Below are positions 1 through 12,541 of a stretch of DNA of 64,000 nt, piece after piece. The stretch is from Fragum whitleyi. Taxonomy: Eukaryota > Mollusca > Bivalvia > Cardiida > Cardiidae. How positions within the stretch are numbered: the first letter of the stretch is position 1; each line of letters starts with the position of its first letter. The position numbers were made by a program, and so were the translations under genes. The stretch covers positions 35,234,215 through 35,298,214 of the forward strand of contig OX411559.1 in NCBI GenBank assembly GCA_948146395.1, in the 5' to 3' direction. The notes under the pieces were generated by a model. The model searched no databases. It saw only the letters and a list, made by a program, of their open reading frames with translations, and had not been told where the DNA came from.

Positions 1-111
1 TACTTAGAGTTAGACGGTCATTAATTTTATTGTCATCTAGTTTGTCTAAAGTTTGAAATACTCGTTCCATATGTGGAAACATTTTTTAAAAGTCCCTTTT
101 TCCTATTTCAG

Positions 112-302
112 ATACAAGTTTTCCGTCGAATTCAACGTGCTCTATTTGTGGCAAGAAGTTCGATTGCAAAGCTCATCTTAAGAGACATTTGACGGTTCAC
201 ACCGGGGAAAAGGCATTTGCGTGTGAAATCTGTGGTCGAAGATTTTCCCAGAAAGTACATTTGAAAGGACATATGGTTACTCATTTAAATATGAAGTTTT
301 AA
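112..302 (+). CDS. Terminal exon A: C2H2 zinc-finger pair
   Basis: Alternative-type last exon of a C2H2 zinc-finger protein, presumably a nuclear DNA-binding factor. A pyrimidine-rich tract and CAG end at 111, and the exon opens in phase 1. It encodes about 63 residues with two fingers of the form C-X2-C-X12-H-X3-H, then TAA at 300-302. Finger 1 starts CSICGKKF with helix region DCKAHLKRH; finger 2 starts CEICGRRF with helix region SQKVHLKGH. The linker is TGEKA instead of TGEKP. AATAAA lies at 685-690. The exon is too short to be a gene alone, so upstream coding exons must lie outside the window. It lies 5' of the internal exon at 3719 and so cannot be joined to it by ordinary cis-splicing. 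The finger assignment is certain; its use as an alternative end is inferred from the seven sister exons. Confidence 0.85.
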
Positions 303-365
303 GACATTCTTAATTATCTAGAATGCAACATGTTAACGTTTGTATGCAGACGGTTGAATTGATTT

Positions 366-835
366 TTATGCCCCCGATAGGGAGGCATCATAAATTTGAC
401 TTGTCCGTCCGTCTGTCCGTCCGTCCGTCTGTCCGTCCGTCCGTCATTCCGTCCAAAAACTTTAACATTGGCCATAACTTCTAAATCAAAGCGGTGTCGG
501 GGGCATTGTCATCTTACAGTGACAGCTCTTGTTTTGACTTACTATTTTCGCAGATGAATGCATTGTCATTGTTGTATAGATACAGTTTAAGGCGACACGC
601 CAAACTTTATCTTTCATCTTATCTCTGTTTTGTATAGAATACTGTCTTGAAGGTCGGTATGTATCTTCACTATCATATATTTTCAATAAATTCAAGCCTA
701 TTCAAGAAGCTCACAATGTTCATATTCATCATCTGTTAGTAACGAGATCAATGTCATGTGACAAGGTCAATGACATTAATCTGTAAAGGTCAAACTTCTG
801 AAAATTTGCAGTTTTGGGGACATTCTTGTTCCGCA
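366..835 (+). repeat. Dispersed repeat with palindromic head and TCCGTC microsatellite
   Basis: The head reads TGCCCCCGATAGGGAGGCAT, followed by a TCCG/TCTG microsatellite at 401-454. The body carries TCATGTGACAAGGTCAATG and the tail ends ACATTCTTGTT. Related bodies occur near 24040, 29430, 38310 and 41000. Non-autonomous; no ORF of interest. Confidence 0.6.
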
Positions 836-3718
836 ATCACGTCTGTTTTCGTTATGAGTAAATATTTTTACTTAATGCTGTGTTTCTTTACTCTAGTTTT
901 ATCATTTCAACAACATCTATTTCATTTATAACAAAATAGGATGAATTGTAAGGTGCTGCCATATGGTTAAAATTATCTTTTCAGCTCAATATCTTAAATA
1001 GCAATTGAACGATTTGACCAAAATTTGACAGAATTCAATTGTTTAGCATAGTTCAGTTGTTTTATAAATTTCTGGATCACGTGACAAACTCCCTTTCCTG
1101 TGACTTTGAGCTCTGTGGCGCCTTTGTCAATAGCTCTGTTTATTTGATGGTTATTAGAACTTTTCCTTTAGGGGTTTTCAGGTAGAAGACACACATTTTG
1201 TAAAAGCATTATATGTATGTACTTGAAACACCAAATAAATTTACGATTTGTGTATGAAAATCAATAGTTAACGATTAATCTTGAAATTCATACTTTGGAT
1301 GGTAAATAAAGGCATATGTCACGAAAATAATTTGCTACACATAGGAACAGTCATGAGATTTTGATTGAGGCAAGAAGAGCTGAATCGAGCTACAAAGAAA
1401 GCGTTCACTAACTTTTCTATTCTAGACAAAAGGTCTTATTCACAATTTTTTTTACGGATTTGTATCTTCAAAAACACAGATAATAGAAATACTGCGATGA
1501 CATGTGCAAGGTGATATCATGATGACGTCATGTAGAACGTGTACACAAGTGCAAGCCAAAGATGTTTCTGATGGCTGATCATCACAGAAAGGAATGAGGT
1601 CCCGGGTTTGATCCCCGACGGCAGCACTCATTCTTTCCGACTATTTGTCTCTCAACAATGGGTTGATAAGTGTAGACCTATGCGAGTTAGCAGCTGGAGG
1701 CTAGGAAAGAATGTGATGGTTGTACTGGCAAGAAAAATACCAGGAATCCCTTGCTAGGTGCTCCAGCCACCGCGATATAACTGAAAGAATGTTGAAAGCG
1801 GCGCTAAGCTCCATTCAATCAATCAATCAACAGAAAAGAATGAGTTCATCAAATCTTTACCAAATTTAGAATCAAACTGGTATTCTGCAAGCCAAGCCTT
1901 GCATAATAACATTTCAATTAAAGGCTTGATTATTTGAAGGCTAGCTTGTATCAAAGATATTCAAGGAACATGTCTTTATTCACATACAAACATGTTTGTG
2001 CTTTTTCTAGACCCCCAGTATGATATAGACATTGTATCATGCATTTATATGTCTGTCGTGAAGACATTTAAAGAGTGAATAAATAAATACAAAAGATATA
2101 TAAGATCTGTCATGAAATTTTGTTTGAGACAAGCTGATTTTAGAATAGAAAGGTTATTAAGAAAGTCTTTGAATGCCCAGATGATAACAGTACTGCGGTA
2201 ATATGCGTAAGATTACGTCGTGATGACGTCATTTAGAATGTGATCCTACACATGCGTAAGACAAGGTTATCTCTGAAGGCTGTTTGTTATAGAAGACAAG
2301 GGGAGCTATGTGAGAAAAAGATCTCTATGATGGCTCTTTGATATGTGAGAAGAAATGTAATGTAAATTGCAATTATTTGCTTAAGTGTCAGATTGATGTA
2401 TTTTTCATTGAGAGAATTTCAAAAACTGTCTATATGACATTAACTTAAAGCATTTGTTTATCATTAAACGAAAAGTAAACTCAGTTTTATTTTGTAAAAA
2501 TAAGCTGTTATTTTTCGTTGTATTTTGTAAAATAAAGTTGTTGATTTTCACGAATGTTTATTCAATTCATTGAATGCAAAGATGCGACGAAAGTATGTTT
2601 TTCGTCTCGCTCTGATAACGACAATAGCATACAATACAGGGTTAATTCACGTTGTTGGGGGCTATAGAATTTGCAGAGACCCGAAAATGGTTTAACGCCC
2701 AAGTGCAAGCACGAGGGCGTTTAAGCCTGTTAAGGGTCCTTGCAAACGTTAATGCCCGAAAAAAGTTAATTGACGCTATACCATAAAAGCTACAATAGAA
2801 CACCAGGGTTCTATTAGTCATCACATTTTCATTAGAAGAGGAAGGGCTTTATCAGAAGCTACACTACTTATCGATGACTCAGTGCGAAACAGTTGTTACT
2901 GCCTAAAAACATATAGACAGTTACAACTGTAACGCAGTGAGCTATCAATATTTGTAAAAACGGTGAAAAAATGACCAAAAATAAAATAAAATAATCTGTG
3001 CAAAAAATTAAAATTTGTTTGGGAACAAGGTGAATTAAGCCTATTGAATTTTCAGTGACCTTGATTTTGTGGGAATGGACCTCTAATAGAGGCTTCAAGA
3101 GTTTGTAAAATCACATAAAAAAGGTCGATTTCCACCTCCAAAAGGGGGATGGGTATTAGAGCATCGGGCTCCATTAGATTTTTTACGGAAATTGCATAAA
3201 AAGAAGGACTATGATATTCATTCAAGCAGAAATTTCAAAATGATTCATTAGAATGCTTAAAACTAGCTCGAAACTCTCAAATGTGCTGGAAAACTTGCGT
3301 TATGCATTGTACCTTCTCTTTTCTTTACACTGGCGTTGCTTGGTAAATTTATGATGTCAAAAGATTTAAACAAGGAACAAGATCAACGTCATTATTTATG
3401 CTCTATATCGATGTAAGAAATTGATAAAACAGATATAGGCCTTTTACATTCCTTAAAAAATCAGGCTTTAACAACATATGTATTTAATTAAATCCACGTT
3501 TTTTACACCCGGGTTTTGTCCATTAACATATGTCCAGAACTAACTGAAAACGTACATTTTATGCAACCATGAAAGAAAGTAGGTTTTCGAATTTCCACGT
3601 AGTAAGTTTAACATTTTTATAATTTCATGGTTTTTGTTAGTAAGATGGTCAAGTTTTAATTTCACGTGAAATCTATATAATCTTTCCAAAGCATTAAAGG
3701 GAATTTTCTTCTTTTAAG
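836..3718. other. Noncoding stretch between exon A and the internal exon
   Basis: Apart from the SINE at 1562-1832 no gene, RNA or clear element is seen. It is AT-rich sequence with short fortuitous ORFs. It is read as 3' flank of exon A and intron. Confidence 0.5.
1562..1832 (+). repeat. tRNA-derived SINE-like repeat, copy 1
   Basis: A B-box-like GGGTTTGATCCCC is followed by a conserved body (CATTCTTTCCGACTATTTGTCTCTCA, then CTCCAGCCACCGCGATATAACTGA in two blocks) and a tail of ATCA repeats (AATCAATCAATCAA). Two further copies lie at 20248-20695 and 32586-32798. The A box is poorly preserved. A Pol III-transcribed SINE family is the most likely reading. Confidence 0.65.
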
Positions 3719-4132
3719 ATGACGAAGGGGCCTCCTTTTATGAAGAGAGTGTACCTATGTCTGTCACACACTCTGTAACACCAGCCGATGACCAGGATTC
3801 CAGTACAACACAGCAAGAAACCCAGGCGGAAACAACCTACGTTAACACTCTACTGTATACTACTGGATATGGAACTGAGACATTGCCCATTTCATCGACT
3901 GAACCACCAGCCAATTTGCAGACAGGATCGGAAACCAATTTTCAGACTAGGTCGCGAGATAATGTTGAGACTGTGTCACCAGCTACTTCACAGACCGGTT
4001 CGCCATCAAATTTACAAACTGGATCCCGAGCCACTTTACCGACTGGACATGCAACCAAATTGAAAACTGTGTCGCCGGCTAACAAACAGACTAGATCGTC
4101 ACCCAATGTACAGACTGGTGCTGGATATTCCG
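3719..4132 (+). CDS. Internal exon with nine octapeptide repeats
   Basis: Internal coding exon, phase 1 at both ends and 414 nt long, so it can be included or skipped without changing frame. The acceptor TTCTTTTAAG ends at 3718 and the donor is CCG|GTAAGA at 4132/4133. It opens with an acidic stretch, then a Ser/Thr/Gln-rich stretch, then nine consecutive 8-residue units (3910-4125) of the pattern x-(N/T)-x-(Q/K/E/P)-T-(G/R/V)-(S/H/A)-x, for example ANLQTGSE and SNLQTGSR. No globular domain is recognised; it is probably a disordered linker between an upstream constant region and the finger pair encoded by whichever terminal exon is used. The phase matches all downstream finger exons. The splice assignment is from sequence alone. 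Confidence 0.7.
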
Positions 4133-4535
4133 GTAAGAGACCTTTTTGTCTGCTCCCAGTTGTAAAAGAAGATAGCCATTGGTTAAAAAAAGACAGACAG
4201 TTTTTCAGCCAATCATGTCTGTGTCAAATGAAACAAAAAACCTGATTAGCTGAAATTTATTTCCGTTCAAAATCAACCATTGATTATCTTTTATACAAAC
4301 AGTCCCAGAGCGAGATATAGAGTGATATTTTGTGTGTTATTGATATTATTGGAATTTTCTCAACGTGACGATTCCAATGAGTACCCACAACATAGAACTG
4401 TAATTAGAAATTACAACTTTGAATGCTGTTAACCCTCTTTTCTTATTTGTTGAGTGTAACCCAGAGAGAGAAAGTGAAAGCTTATAATTAAAAATCTCAA
4501 TATTTAATAATTTGAAAAATATCAGCCAATATTTT

Positions 4536-6033
4536 TAGCTCACCTGAGCACATCGTGCTCAAGGTGAGCTTTTGTGATCATTGAATGTCCGTCGTGTGTC
4601 GTCTGTCGTCCGGCGTCAACAATCTTAGTGTTTACACTCTAGAGGCCACAAATATTACACAATCTTTATGAAACTTGGTCAGATTGTTGGTCAGGTCACA
4701 AGGATGAACCCTATCGAAAATGGGAAGAATCCATGCCATATCAAGGGAAAAGGGGCCTTAAAGACAATTTTCTTGTTAACACTCTAGAGGCCACAAATAT
4801 GGCCCAATCTTCATGAAACTTGGTCAGATTGTTGGCCAGGTCACAAGGATGAACCCTATTGAAAATGGAAAGGATCCATGCCATATTAAGGGAAAAGGGG
4901 CCTTAAAGACAATTTTCTTGTTTACGCTCTAGAGGCCACAAATATGGCCCAATCTTCATGAAACTTGGTCAGGATGTTTGTCAGGTCACAAGGATGAACC
5001 CTATTGAAAATGGAAAGGATCCATGCCATATCACAGGAAAAGGGGCCTTAATGACATTTATCTTGTTTACACCCTAGAGGCCACAAATATGGTCCAATCT
5101 TCATGAAACTTGGTCAGGATGTTTGTCAGGTCACAAGGATTAACTCTATTGAAAATGGGAAGGATCCATGCCATATCAAGGCAAAAGGGGCATTGAAAAA
5201 ATTTTCTTGTTTACACTCTAGAGGCCACACATATGGCTAAATCTTCATGGAACTTGGTCAGAATGTTGGCCAGGTCACAAGGATGAAGCCTATTGAAAAG
5301 GGGAAAGATCCATGCCATATCAAGGGAAAAAGGGCCTTAATGCCAATTTTCTTGTTTACACCCTAGAGGCCACAAATATGGCCCAAACTTCATGAAACTT
5401 GAACAGAATGTTTGCCAGGTTACCAGGAGGAACTCTTTTGAAAATGGGCAGGATCCATGCCATATCACAGGAAAAGGGGCCTTAATGCCAGTTTTCTTGT
5501 TTACACCCTGGAGGCCACTAATATGGCCATATCTTCATGAAACTTGGTCAGAATGTTGGTCAGGTCCCAAGAATGAACCCTATTGAATATGGGAAGGACC
5601 CATGCCATATCACTGTAAAAAGGATCTTAATAACAATTTTCTTGTTCAAACTCTAGAGGCCACAAATATGGTCCAATCTCCAAGGAACTTGATCGGAATG
5701 TTGGCCATTGTCTCGAGGATGAACCATTTTGAAAAGAGAAGGATACATGCAATATTAATGGAAAAGGGGCCTGACAATTTATGTTTACACTCTAGTCTCT
5801 AGAGGCCACAAATTTGGTTCAATAGTCATGAAACTTGGGCAGAATGTTGGCCAGGTCTCATGAAACTTGTTTAGAAAAGGCTAGTAACTTATGCAGGGAT
5901 CATAGGAATAGAATAATGTCTTTCTTTTAATAATCTAATGGTCATTTAATGATCTTTAAAGCATTTATTTTTTGCTAAGGGAGGACTCAAAGAGACGAAG
6001 GTGAGCGATATAGGACCATCATGGTCCTCTTGT
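4536..6033 (+). repeat. Tandem-core dispersed repeat, nine units of about 145 bp
   Basis: The head is a palindrome (AGCTCACCTGAGC ... GCTCAAGGTGAGCT at 4538-4572), followed by GTCGTCTGTCGTCCGGCG. Nine core units start at about 4629, 4774, 4920, 5065, 5209, 5354, 5499, 5644 and 5782, each with CTCTAGAGGCCACAAATATGG and GAAACTTGGTCAGAATGTTGG-like segments. The tail is GGTGAGCGATATAGGACCAT then ...GGTCCTCTTGT. The design recalls the bivalve pearl-type elements (left arm, tandem core, right arm). ORFs inside are shadows. Confidence 0.75.
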
Positions 6034-7722
6034 CTGTTATCTTCATCTCCTGTCTCCCTGTGTCAATCAAATTGAAACTTGGCAGGAAAGTTGCTTGTGC
6101 CAAGCTCTACAAAAGTAATGAAGACAATTTGATTCAATTTAAAGGGATGGGTGCCGTGGTCACAGACAGTCTTAATTGGAAATATTCTCGTCTCAAAACG
6201 TTGTATGTAAACAGGTTTGAATTTTAAGTACCGTATGACATGTTGATTTCCATTCAAACCTTGTTGGCAGTGTCATTTGGCAAATCTTTTGGTGACAAAT
6301 CACTGTAATTTTACGTAGGTCGTCGGCATCATGCTGTGGTAATGGTTTCTATTTCTGACATGTGTCTCACATAAATGATACTTAAAAACATTTGCAATTC
6401 TAAGCTCTTGTGACCCTCTTCAATAGTTGTTATGTTAGTAACATGTGAATCAAACTAAAGCTATGTTGATCCCATTATTTTTTCCCTGTTTGAGCACCAG
6501 ACAATCATAAGAATGCATCATCCATCATCTAGTGGACCTATATAAAGTTTGTTCATATCAAGACCCCTGGGTCATACATGGGCTTCACCCGGGCGCAACT
6601 ATTTTAAGTTCAATCAAAGAGCGAAAATCTTTAAAAATCATCTTTTCTGAAACCGGTAGGCACACAGCTTTCATATGTGGTATGTAACATCATCTAATGG
6701 GTATCTACCAAGTTTTTTTCATATCAAGATCCTGGGGTTATATTTCGGCTCCACCCGGGTGCATTCCTTTTATCTCATCTGCGCATTTATGTGATTTCCC
6801 AAGGGCCAAACAGACCCAGGTGAGCGATCTAGGAACATTATAGTCCTCTTGTTTTAAATTCATTACTGACCCGCTTGATGAATTTATAAGATATTAATTT
6901 CATTTGACACGATTGATAGTACAATCCTAAAAGCATGGGCAATGATAAGTTATCAGACTCTTATCGGCTAAAAGCAAGAAGTCATTTAAACCAAGCCATA
7001 TATGTCTTTATAGATGATTCGGCTGTGACACACCATTGGCTGCTGATTGTTGTCATACAAAATAAAGAAAAAATAGTTTCTTTTCACAAAGAAACACTCA
7101 CAATAATGTTCATTCCCTTTCGATATGTGGCTTTGCTTGGGTTGTAGCCTCTTCTCACAGACAATAGTCATCAACTAAACATAGCTAAAAATAATCCGAT
7201 GAGAGCAGACAAGTAATATTGAATTAATGAATTACATGACCAATGTTCTAACCACTGGGTCACAGAAGATCTTTTGATATTTCTTCGTTGGTTAACCCCT
7301 GTTTGATTTTTAACTATGCTTCGGTTGGAGATATTTGTTCGTAAAGCTTTCTAGAAAACAATTATAACCCGAGGCTTAGCATGTAATTAATGGCGGCAAT
7401 AGAATAATCATGCTATCCTTCTTTTTTATTCCTGATTGATCAAAGTATACTATGTGTTGTATTCTCTGTATATTTCATAAAGGCGGTCTCTATAAATTTA
7501 CTTTGCTTTTAATTTCGAGAAAAGGTGTAACTTCCTTTCATATTGTACATACTTTACATGTTTTAAATTTGGATTGGCTTGTTGTTTAAAAAGCAAAAAA
7601 AAAAAGAAAAAGAAAAAAAGGAAAGATAATTGTTAACCATCCTTATATTTCTTGCACACTGTATTACTATAGGTACCATTGCACAACGCCAAATAAAAGA
7701 ACATATTTAATTTGTTTTTCAG
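6034..7722. other. Intron stretch with one repeat tail
   Basis: 6480-6854 is the tail part of a relative of the preceding repeat: two decayed units with CACCCGGG, ending GGTGAGCGATCTAGGAACAT then TCCTCTTGTT. 6855-7722 shows no gene; it includes an A-rich tract at 7595-7620 and the pyrimidine tract before exon B. Confidence 0.5.
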
Positions 7723-7916
7723 GTCAAAGGGAGTCGGCAAAATTTGCATGCCTATTTTGTGGAAAGACCTTTCCTAGTAATGCCCATCTAACAATCCATG
7801 TACGTACACACACAGGCGAGAAACCATTTAGATGTGAAATATGTGGTCGAAGGTTTGCACAGAAAGGCTCGCTGACCGGACACATGATAACACATATGAA
7901 TAGACCAAGGCCCTAG
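7723..7916 (+). CDS. Terminal exon B: C2H2 zinc-finger pair
   Basis: Same class as exon A. The acceptor TTTTTCAG ends at 7722, the exon opens in phase 1 and TAG lies at 7914-7916. Finger 1 begins CLFCGKTF with helix region PSNAHLTIH; finger 2 begins CEICGRRF with helix region AQKGSLTGH; the linker is TGEKP. The protein tail after the last His is MNRPRP. It is joinable in frame to the internal exon 3719-4132. A decayed duplicate of its last third follows at 7961-8034. No canonical poly(A) signal was found close by. Confidence 0.85.
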
Positions 7917-7960
7917 GTGGCTATCCGCACGACAGAGTCTTTCAGCCATATGGTCATTGG

Positions 7961-8034
7961 TTCAATTTGTGGACGAAGGTTTGTCAGAAGTACAGTCTGA
8001 CACATATGAAAAACCAAGGCCTTAGTGTAAGCTC
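7961..8034 (+). pseudogene. Relic of a second-finger 3' end
   Basis: CAATTTGTGGACGAAGGTTT at 7963 and CACATATGAAAAACCAAGGC then CTTAG match the second finger and tail of exon B (7838-7916) with the helix part deleted. It lies 45 bp downstream of exon B and is not translatable as a finger. Confidence 0.6.
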
Positions 8035-8405
8035 CCAAGGCTAAAAATTAGACTTACAATGATTTGGTCTTGGGTATGATCCCGTTCAGCGGTCCATATA
8101 CTATCTGACATTTCGTGGGGTCAAAGCTAGATTTTATTAAAATGTCCACAATGTATCTTTAAATTTTCTGATATTCTTACTTTGACATTCCAAGTGGTTA
8201 ACATTAAACCAATTTAAGTGAATATATAATAATAGGCAGTTACATTAGTTCTGTACTAACCTTTCGTCTTGGGCTACAAAAGTAGCAGAAAATCGTATAG
8301 CTACTCCTCACAGCAGTAATATCATAATCAGAGCTACAGATACAGGTTTTGTTTGGAATTTAGATCAAAGTATTTCAGAAATTATTGCACAAATCCAAAG
8401 CTGTT

Positions 8406-8451
8406 GGTACCCATTAGAATCGTCTCACTGAGACGATTCAAATGAGTACCC
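8406..8451. repeat. Near-perfect palindrome
   Basis: CCCATTAGAATCGTCTCA is answered by TGAGACGATTCAAATGAG around a central CT. The same core recurs in the hairpin at 45202-45273 and, decayed, near 4344-4390, so it is a dispersed foldback unit. Confidence 0.55.
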
Positions 8452-8884
8452 ACAGCTTAAAGTTTTGTTGAAAAATAGAGATTTGAGGCTGGTTTTCCCT
8501 TTGGCCAAAATATCGTTTCTCGACTCCTGTAGCCGCTTACCTCGCCTAGGTTTATCATAAACATAAGCGGGGTAAGAAGCTACAGGCTCGGAGATGACAT
8601 TTTGGTAGTTCTGGTTAGAGAAATACCAAGGTTCAATGGCTAGGTGTGTAGGTGCCTTCGATAACAGAAACAAAAGAAAAAGTGATGTTACACCCCATGA
8701 AAAAAAACCAGTAAACATGATGTTACACCCCATGAAAAATGTATTTGAATACAAATATGTAAATATATGTAAAGCATTTACTTAAGAGATATTTTGGTGG
8801 AGGGCTTTTTTTAATTGATTTACATTTGATAATACATGTATATATGAAATTTTGACTAGATGTTGATCTACTAACACGATAAGT

Positions 8885-9080
8885 GGTCTTTGCTGAGCCA
8901 GCTTGCAGTTGGCAAGACATAGTTAATCACAATGACAGCTGGGTGTATGTGCGTCAGTGCATCAGTCCGTCCGATTTTGTATTTTACTTTTATTATTAGA
9001 TTTTAAAGTTTCTCAGCTCAGTGGATCTCTATCATGAGTAGATGTGCCATTTGAAAAAAAAGCTCCTAGGTCAAGGTCAA
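8885..9080 (+). repeat. Repeat head with GCTTGCAGTTGGCAAG palindrome
   Basis: The palindromic head is followed by ACATAGTTAATCACAATGAC, TCCGTCCGATTTTG and CATGAGTAGATGTGCCA. An inverted relative lies near 13750-14040 and a head-only relative at 12714-12760. Downstream limit unclear. Confidence 0.45.
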
Positions 9081-11530
9081 AGCTCAAGGTTACATATTAA
9101 AATTTGGCTAATCCGGAGCTATGGTCGAAATTTAACAGACTTGACAGCAGTTATCCTGTGTAAACCATCTTAGATAACCAGAGGTGTTATTCTTTAGATT
9201 TCAGGATGAAATAATGATTGTTCATGTGAATAATGATTTTTAAAATTGCTAGGTAGGAAATTAAGGCCAATTCAAAATTTCTTGTATACTAGATATTGGT
9301 TTGTGTTGAATTCATAATTTTAAAATCCGATATATTATTTATGGGGATTTTCTAAAAAAAAATCAAAATGTCTTAAGTAAAAATTAATTATACATGATTG
9401 AGACATACCGGATAATGATATTCTGCACTTCAGGCCATTTACGACTCTGATTTCTGAAATAATTTCAATTGCATTGATGTGTCCATGAATAGTCTGATGG
9501 AGGAGGAGTTATATGCAGAAGGTAAAATCCGAGGATTTGGCCTTGCATATAATTCCTACCCCCATCAAACTTTATTCATGGACACACCAACATGAGATGA
9601 AATTATATCCATTAGAACACGATGACATTTCTGAAATAAGTTTAAAAACATTGTACCCTTTTCTCGGTGTAAAATTGCATTTTTCTGGATGTAAAATTAG
9701 TATATGAGTAATGATATTGACGTTGGAAGATTTTCACAAAACAAAGCATGTCATTTAGCATGTGGGTGATATGACATCAAAAGCATCAGCGTTCCCGCTA
9801 AAGATGGCGAATGGTGTCATAAATGGGCAGAGCTATTTTCATACTCAGTAAAACACATGACAAATGACATTTACTGCGAATAAAGTTCTACATGTATGTT
9901 ATTCTTATTATTTCGTGTATGCGTTTCATGGCATCGTGTTATAATCTAGAAGAACCCTTAAATGCATATTTTGAATAATTTAATGGTAAAAGGTTCCAAC
10001 CACGCTTTGTAGTTTCATACGGATATGAAATTAAAAAAGTGTTGTTTTTTTCATCTATTTAGAATTTGTGTGTGATAGAACTTGCTTCATAGTAATATAT
10101 AACTTGCATTTTTTAGAATTTAAATATTGTAGAGCTCATTATTTTGATGTTATGTTCTTTATATACTTTGGAATGTTGTGAATAAGATGTATATATATTA
10201 TCATTTTGATAAAAAGTTATATTGATACTGTTGACCGAATAATTGCTATGCTTCTTTTATTCTATTTATACTTTGGATTATTGTGGTTTGAAATGTAAAT
10301 ATATGATTCAATTAAAGCTTACGCATTTATGTAGAAACATTGTGAGTATTGTGTTTTATTTACTTTTCTGTCGCTACAACCAAACTTTTCCCCAAGCCAA
10401 TGGCTTTACTCATCTTTCAAAGTAAGACGATGAGCTGTAGGCTCGGAAGAGGCTTAGTATTTATATACTGCTATATGTCAATACCATGTTTAAGTTTCCC
10501 TGCTGCACTTATATGACTTAAAATGTAAAAAGTGTCTTTCAACCCTCATTTGAGAAGAAAAAACTATATACATGTTTATAACCCCCATCGCATGCTGTTC
10601 ACAGTATATCTTTGCTGTTCACACAGCTTTTGTAGACAGTATGAATTGAGCACAGTCTGCACAGACTTGCAGTGTGATATCTGGGCCTGAATTTCCTGCT
10701 TTCTTCTTTAATATTGTAAGGAAGACTTGTGTCTAACTGGTTGAAATGGCCCCAAAACCCCTGTGAGGCTTTTGAGAAAATCTTATCGCAAACGTCGTAC
10801 CAGAAGACATGGGAAATTAAAGGCATTAAACTGATTGAGTAAAAAAAGACCTACTCAAAGACGACTCTTTTTGAAAGCCTGGGACAATTCAACGGTTCAG
10901 CACGAAACAGTTGTAGCTGCCTATACAATTAGAATTAAAATGTATTCTCGCTGAGCCATCGAAATGTGCCTTGTAGTATATGTAGGTCATGTACAAAAAT
11001 GGCATGTCTTTTGAAAGTAAACATGAAATATAAACACATTAATATTTGTCTAGTAAACTACTCATGCCTTCAAAATGTATTTGGAAATTCTCTTTAGTCA
11101 AGTTAGCGACTTGAGTTCAACTTGGACCTTTTATAAGTTAGGCTATTCTCTAACAATATATAGACCTTATGCCGTACAGCAATAGAAGATCTCTTATACT
11201 CTGCCACTTGCTAACTTAAACTACCCTGCGTTTAGGATGACTTATCGGTACAAACTGTTTGCAAATTTGGGCCCGCTTTAAACTCAATTTCTCATACAAT
11301 GCCGGTTATAATTTGCAAACAGCTTGCACCGTATTGCCATCCAGAACCAGCAAGGCTGGTGTTTTGTAAAATATGTCATAGCTAGAGGTCATGATTGTGA
11401 CAATATCGGCCATGCCTGGAGAATATCTGCTGCACTTATTTAAACCTTGCAAAGTTGTTCGAATACACCCAAGATCACTGTCGAAGGTTAAGCAACGGAA
11501 TTGACGTCCGTAGAGCTCTTTTCTGTTCAT

Positions 11531-11890
11531 AGTCATTTGCAGTTAGTAACATCGTGAAATTGACATTAACCTCAATCAAAATCATTCTAGATCACTTAAC
11601 CAGCGCTCCATTCATTTATTCCAAACACTCACTCAAACCAAATACACCTCAAAACCGTTCATAAAGATCTACTTTGAATCAACCAAATCATATCTTGACT
11701 TATTATAGAATATGGATTTCAAAAGATTGGCCCGAAATGATAAACACACAGGAAAATACGTTGATTTTTTAAGGGACCTAATACATTATTGCTATTTTCG
11801 TCCAATTGGACGAAAGTTCGATAAGGTATTACCTCCCTTTAATTTCATTCAAAATTCGATCCTCTCACTAATTTAATACCATTTTGATAT
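11531..11890 (+). repeat. Dispersed repeat arm starting CAGTTAGTAACATCG
   Basis: Starts GTTAGTAACATCGTGAAATTG and contains CTCAATCAAAATCATTC. Relatives begin at about 12783 and 21405 and, inverted, at 19292. The sequence through the TACCTCCCTTTAA segment is shared with 21405-21690. Confidence 0.5.
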
Positions 11891-12366
11891 CACTGTTAAG
11901 TCATTCACCATGAAAATTTCACAATGTTATTATTTGTACTAGACCTTGATAGTTTCGCAATGATGGCAGTCGACTTGAAAGCCTAAAGCCGCCATGTACA
12001 GATGGCAATATTTCAATGGACATTAATGTGTGTGACACAATCAAGCTATATTATAGACTTCGATTTTTATGAATGAAAGGTATATATCAAGATGTCAAGA
12101 TTTGACTAAGGTAGATTATAAGGGTGCACTTTATTGGCCAAAAGCTTGTTAGAAAAGGGACTCCTCCAGATCGATCACACTTGATTTTAATTAAATTCTA
12201 GTTGATTCCATCAGATTTCGCGCATTCTAATTTGTTAAAAAATTGCTTTTATTTCTTCTTAACGAAATCAATTTTTAGTATACGGCTATTTTGTAAGCTT
12301 CCCTACAAAAAGGTCTCATAAGAAAACTGCATTAATATTGAAAAATCTTTACATTTTTACCTCCTG

Positions 12367-12541
12367 AAATTAAATGATAAGATATGAAGATAATATTTGT
12401 TGATTTCATAGAGGTATGAAACTATAAAACTTATCATACTCATGTATGAATCCGCTTCGCGTATTCATACAGTGTTATAAGGATTTTTATTCATACATCA
12501 ATTAAATCAACAAATAATCTCTTTATCTCTTAATTTAATTT
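12367..12541. repeat. Small MITE with about 38-bp terminal inverted repeats
   Basis: The left arm (AAATTAAATGATAAGATATG...) and right arm (...CTCTTAATTTAATTT) are inverted relatives, both including AAATCAACAAATA or its complement. The centre is a GC-rich hairpin, GAATCCGCTTCGCGTATTC. Related centres (AATCCGCTTGCG) recur near 19350, 19510 and 19843. Confidence 0.45.

Noticed and set aside
368..454. TCCG/TCTG array considered as a CRISPR-like or telomere-like array
   Set aside because: No spacers; a simple microsatellite that recurs in every repeat family here.
5392..5802. Two plus-strand ORFs of 64 and 66 codons
   Set aside because: They lie inside the 145-bp tandem units and simply reflect repeat periodicity.
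8425..8754. Minus-strand ORF of 109 codons with a hydrophobic N-terminus
   Set aside because: It overlaps a dispersed repeat (GCTACAGGCTCGGA recurs near 10438) and the hairpin at 8406; no domain and no splice context.
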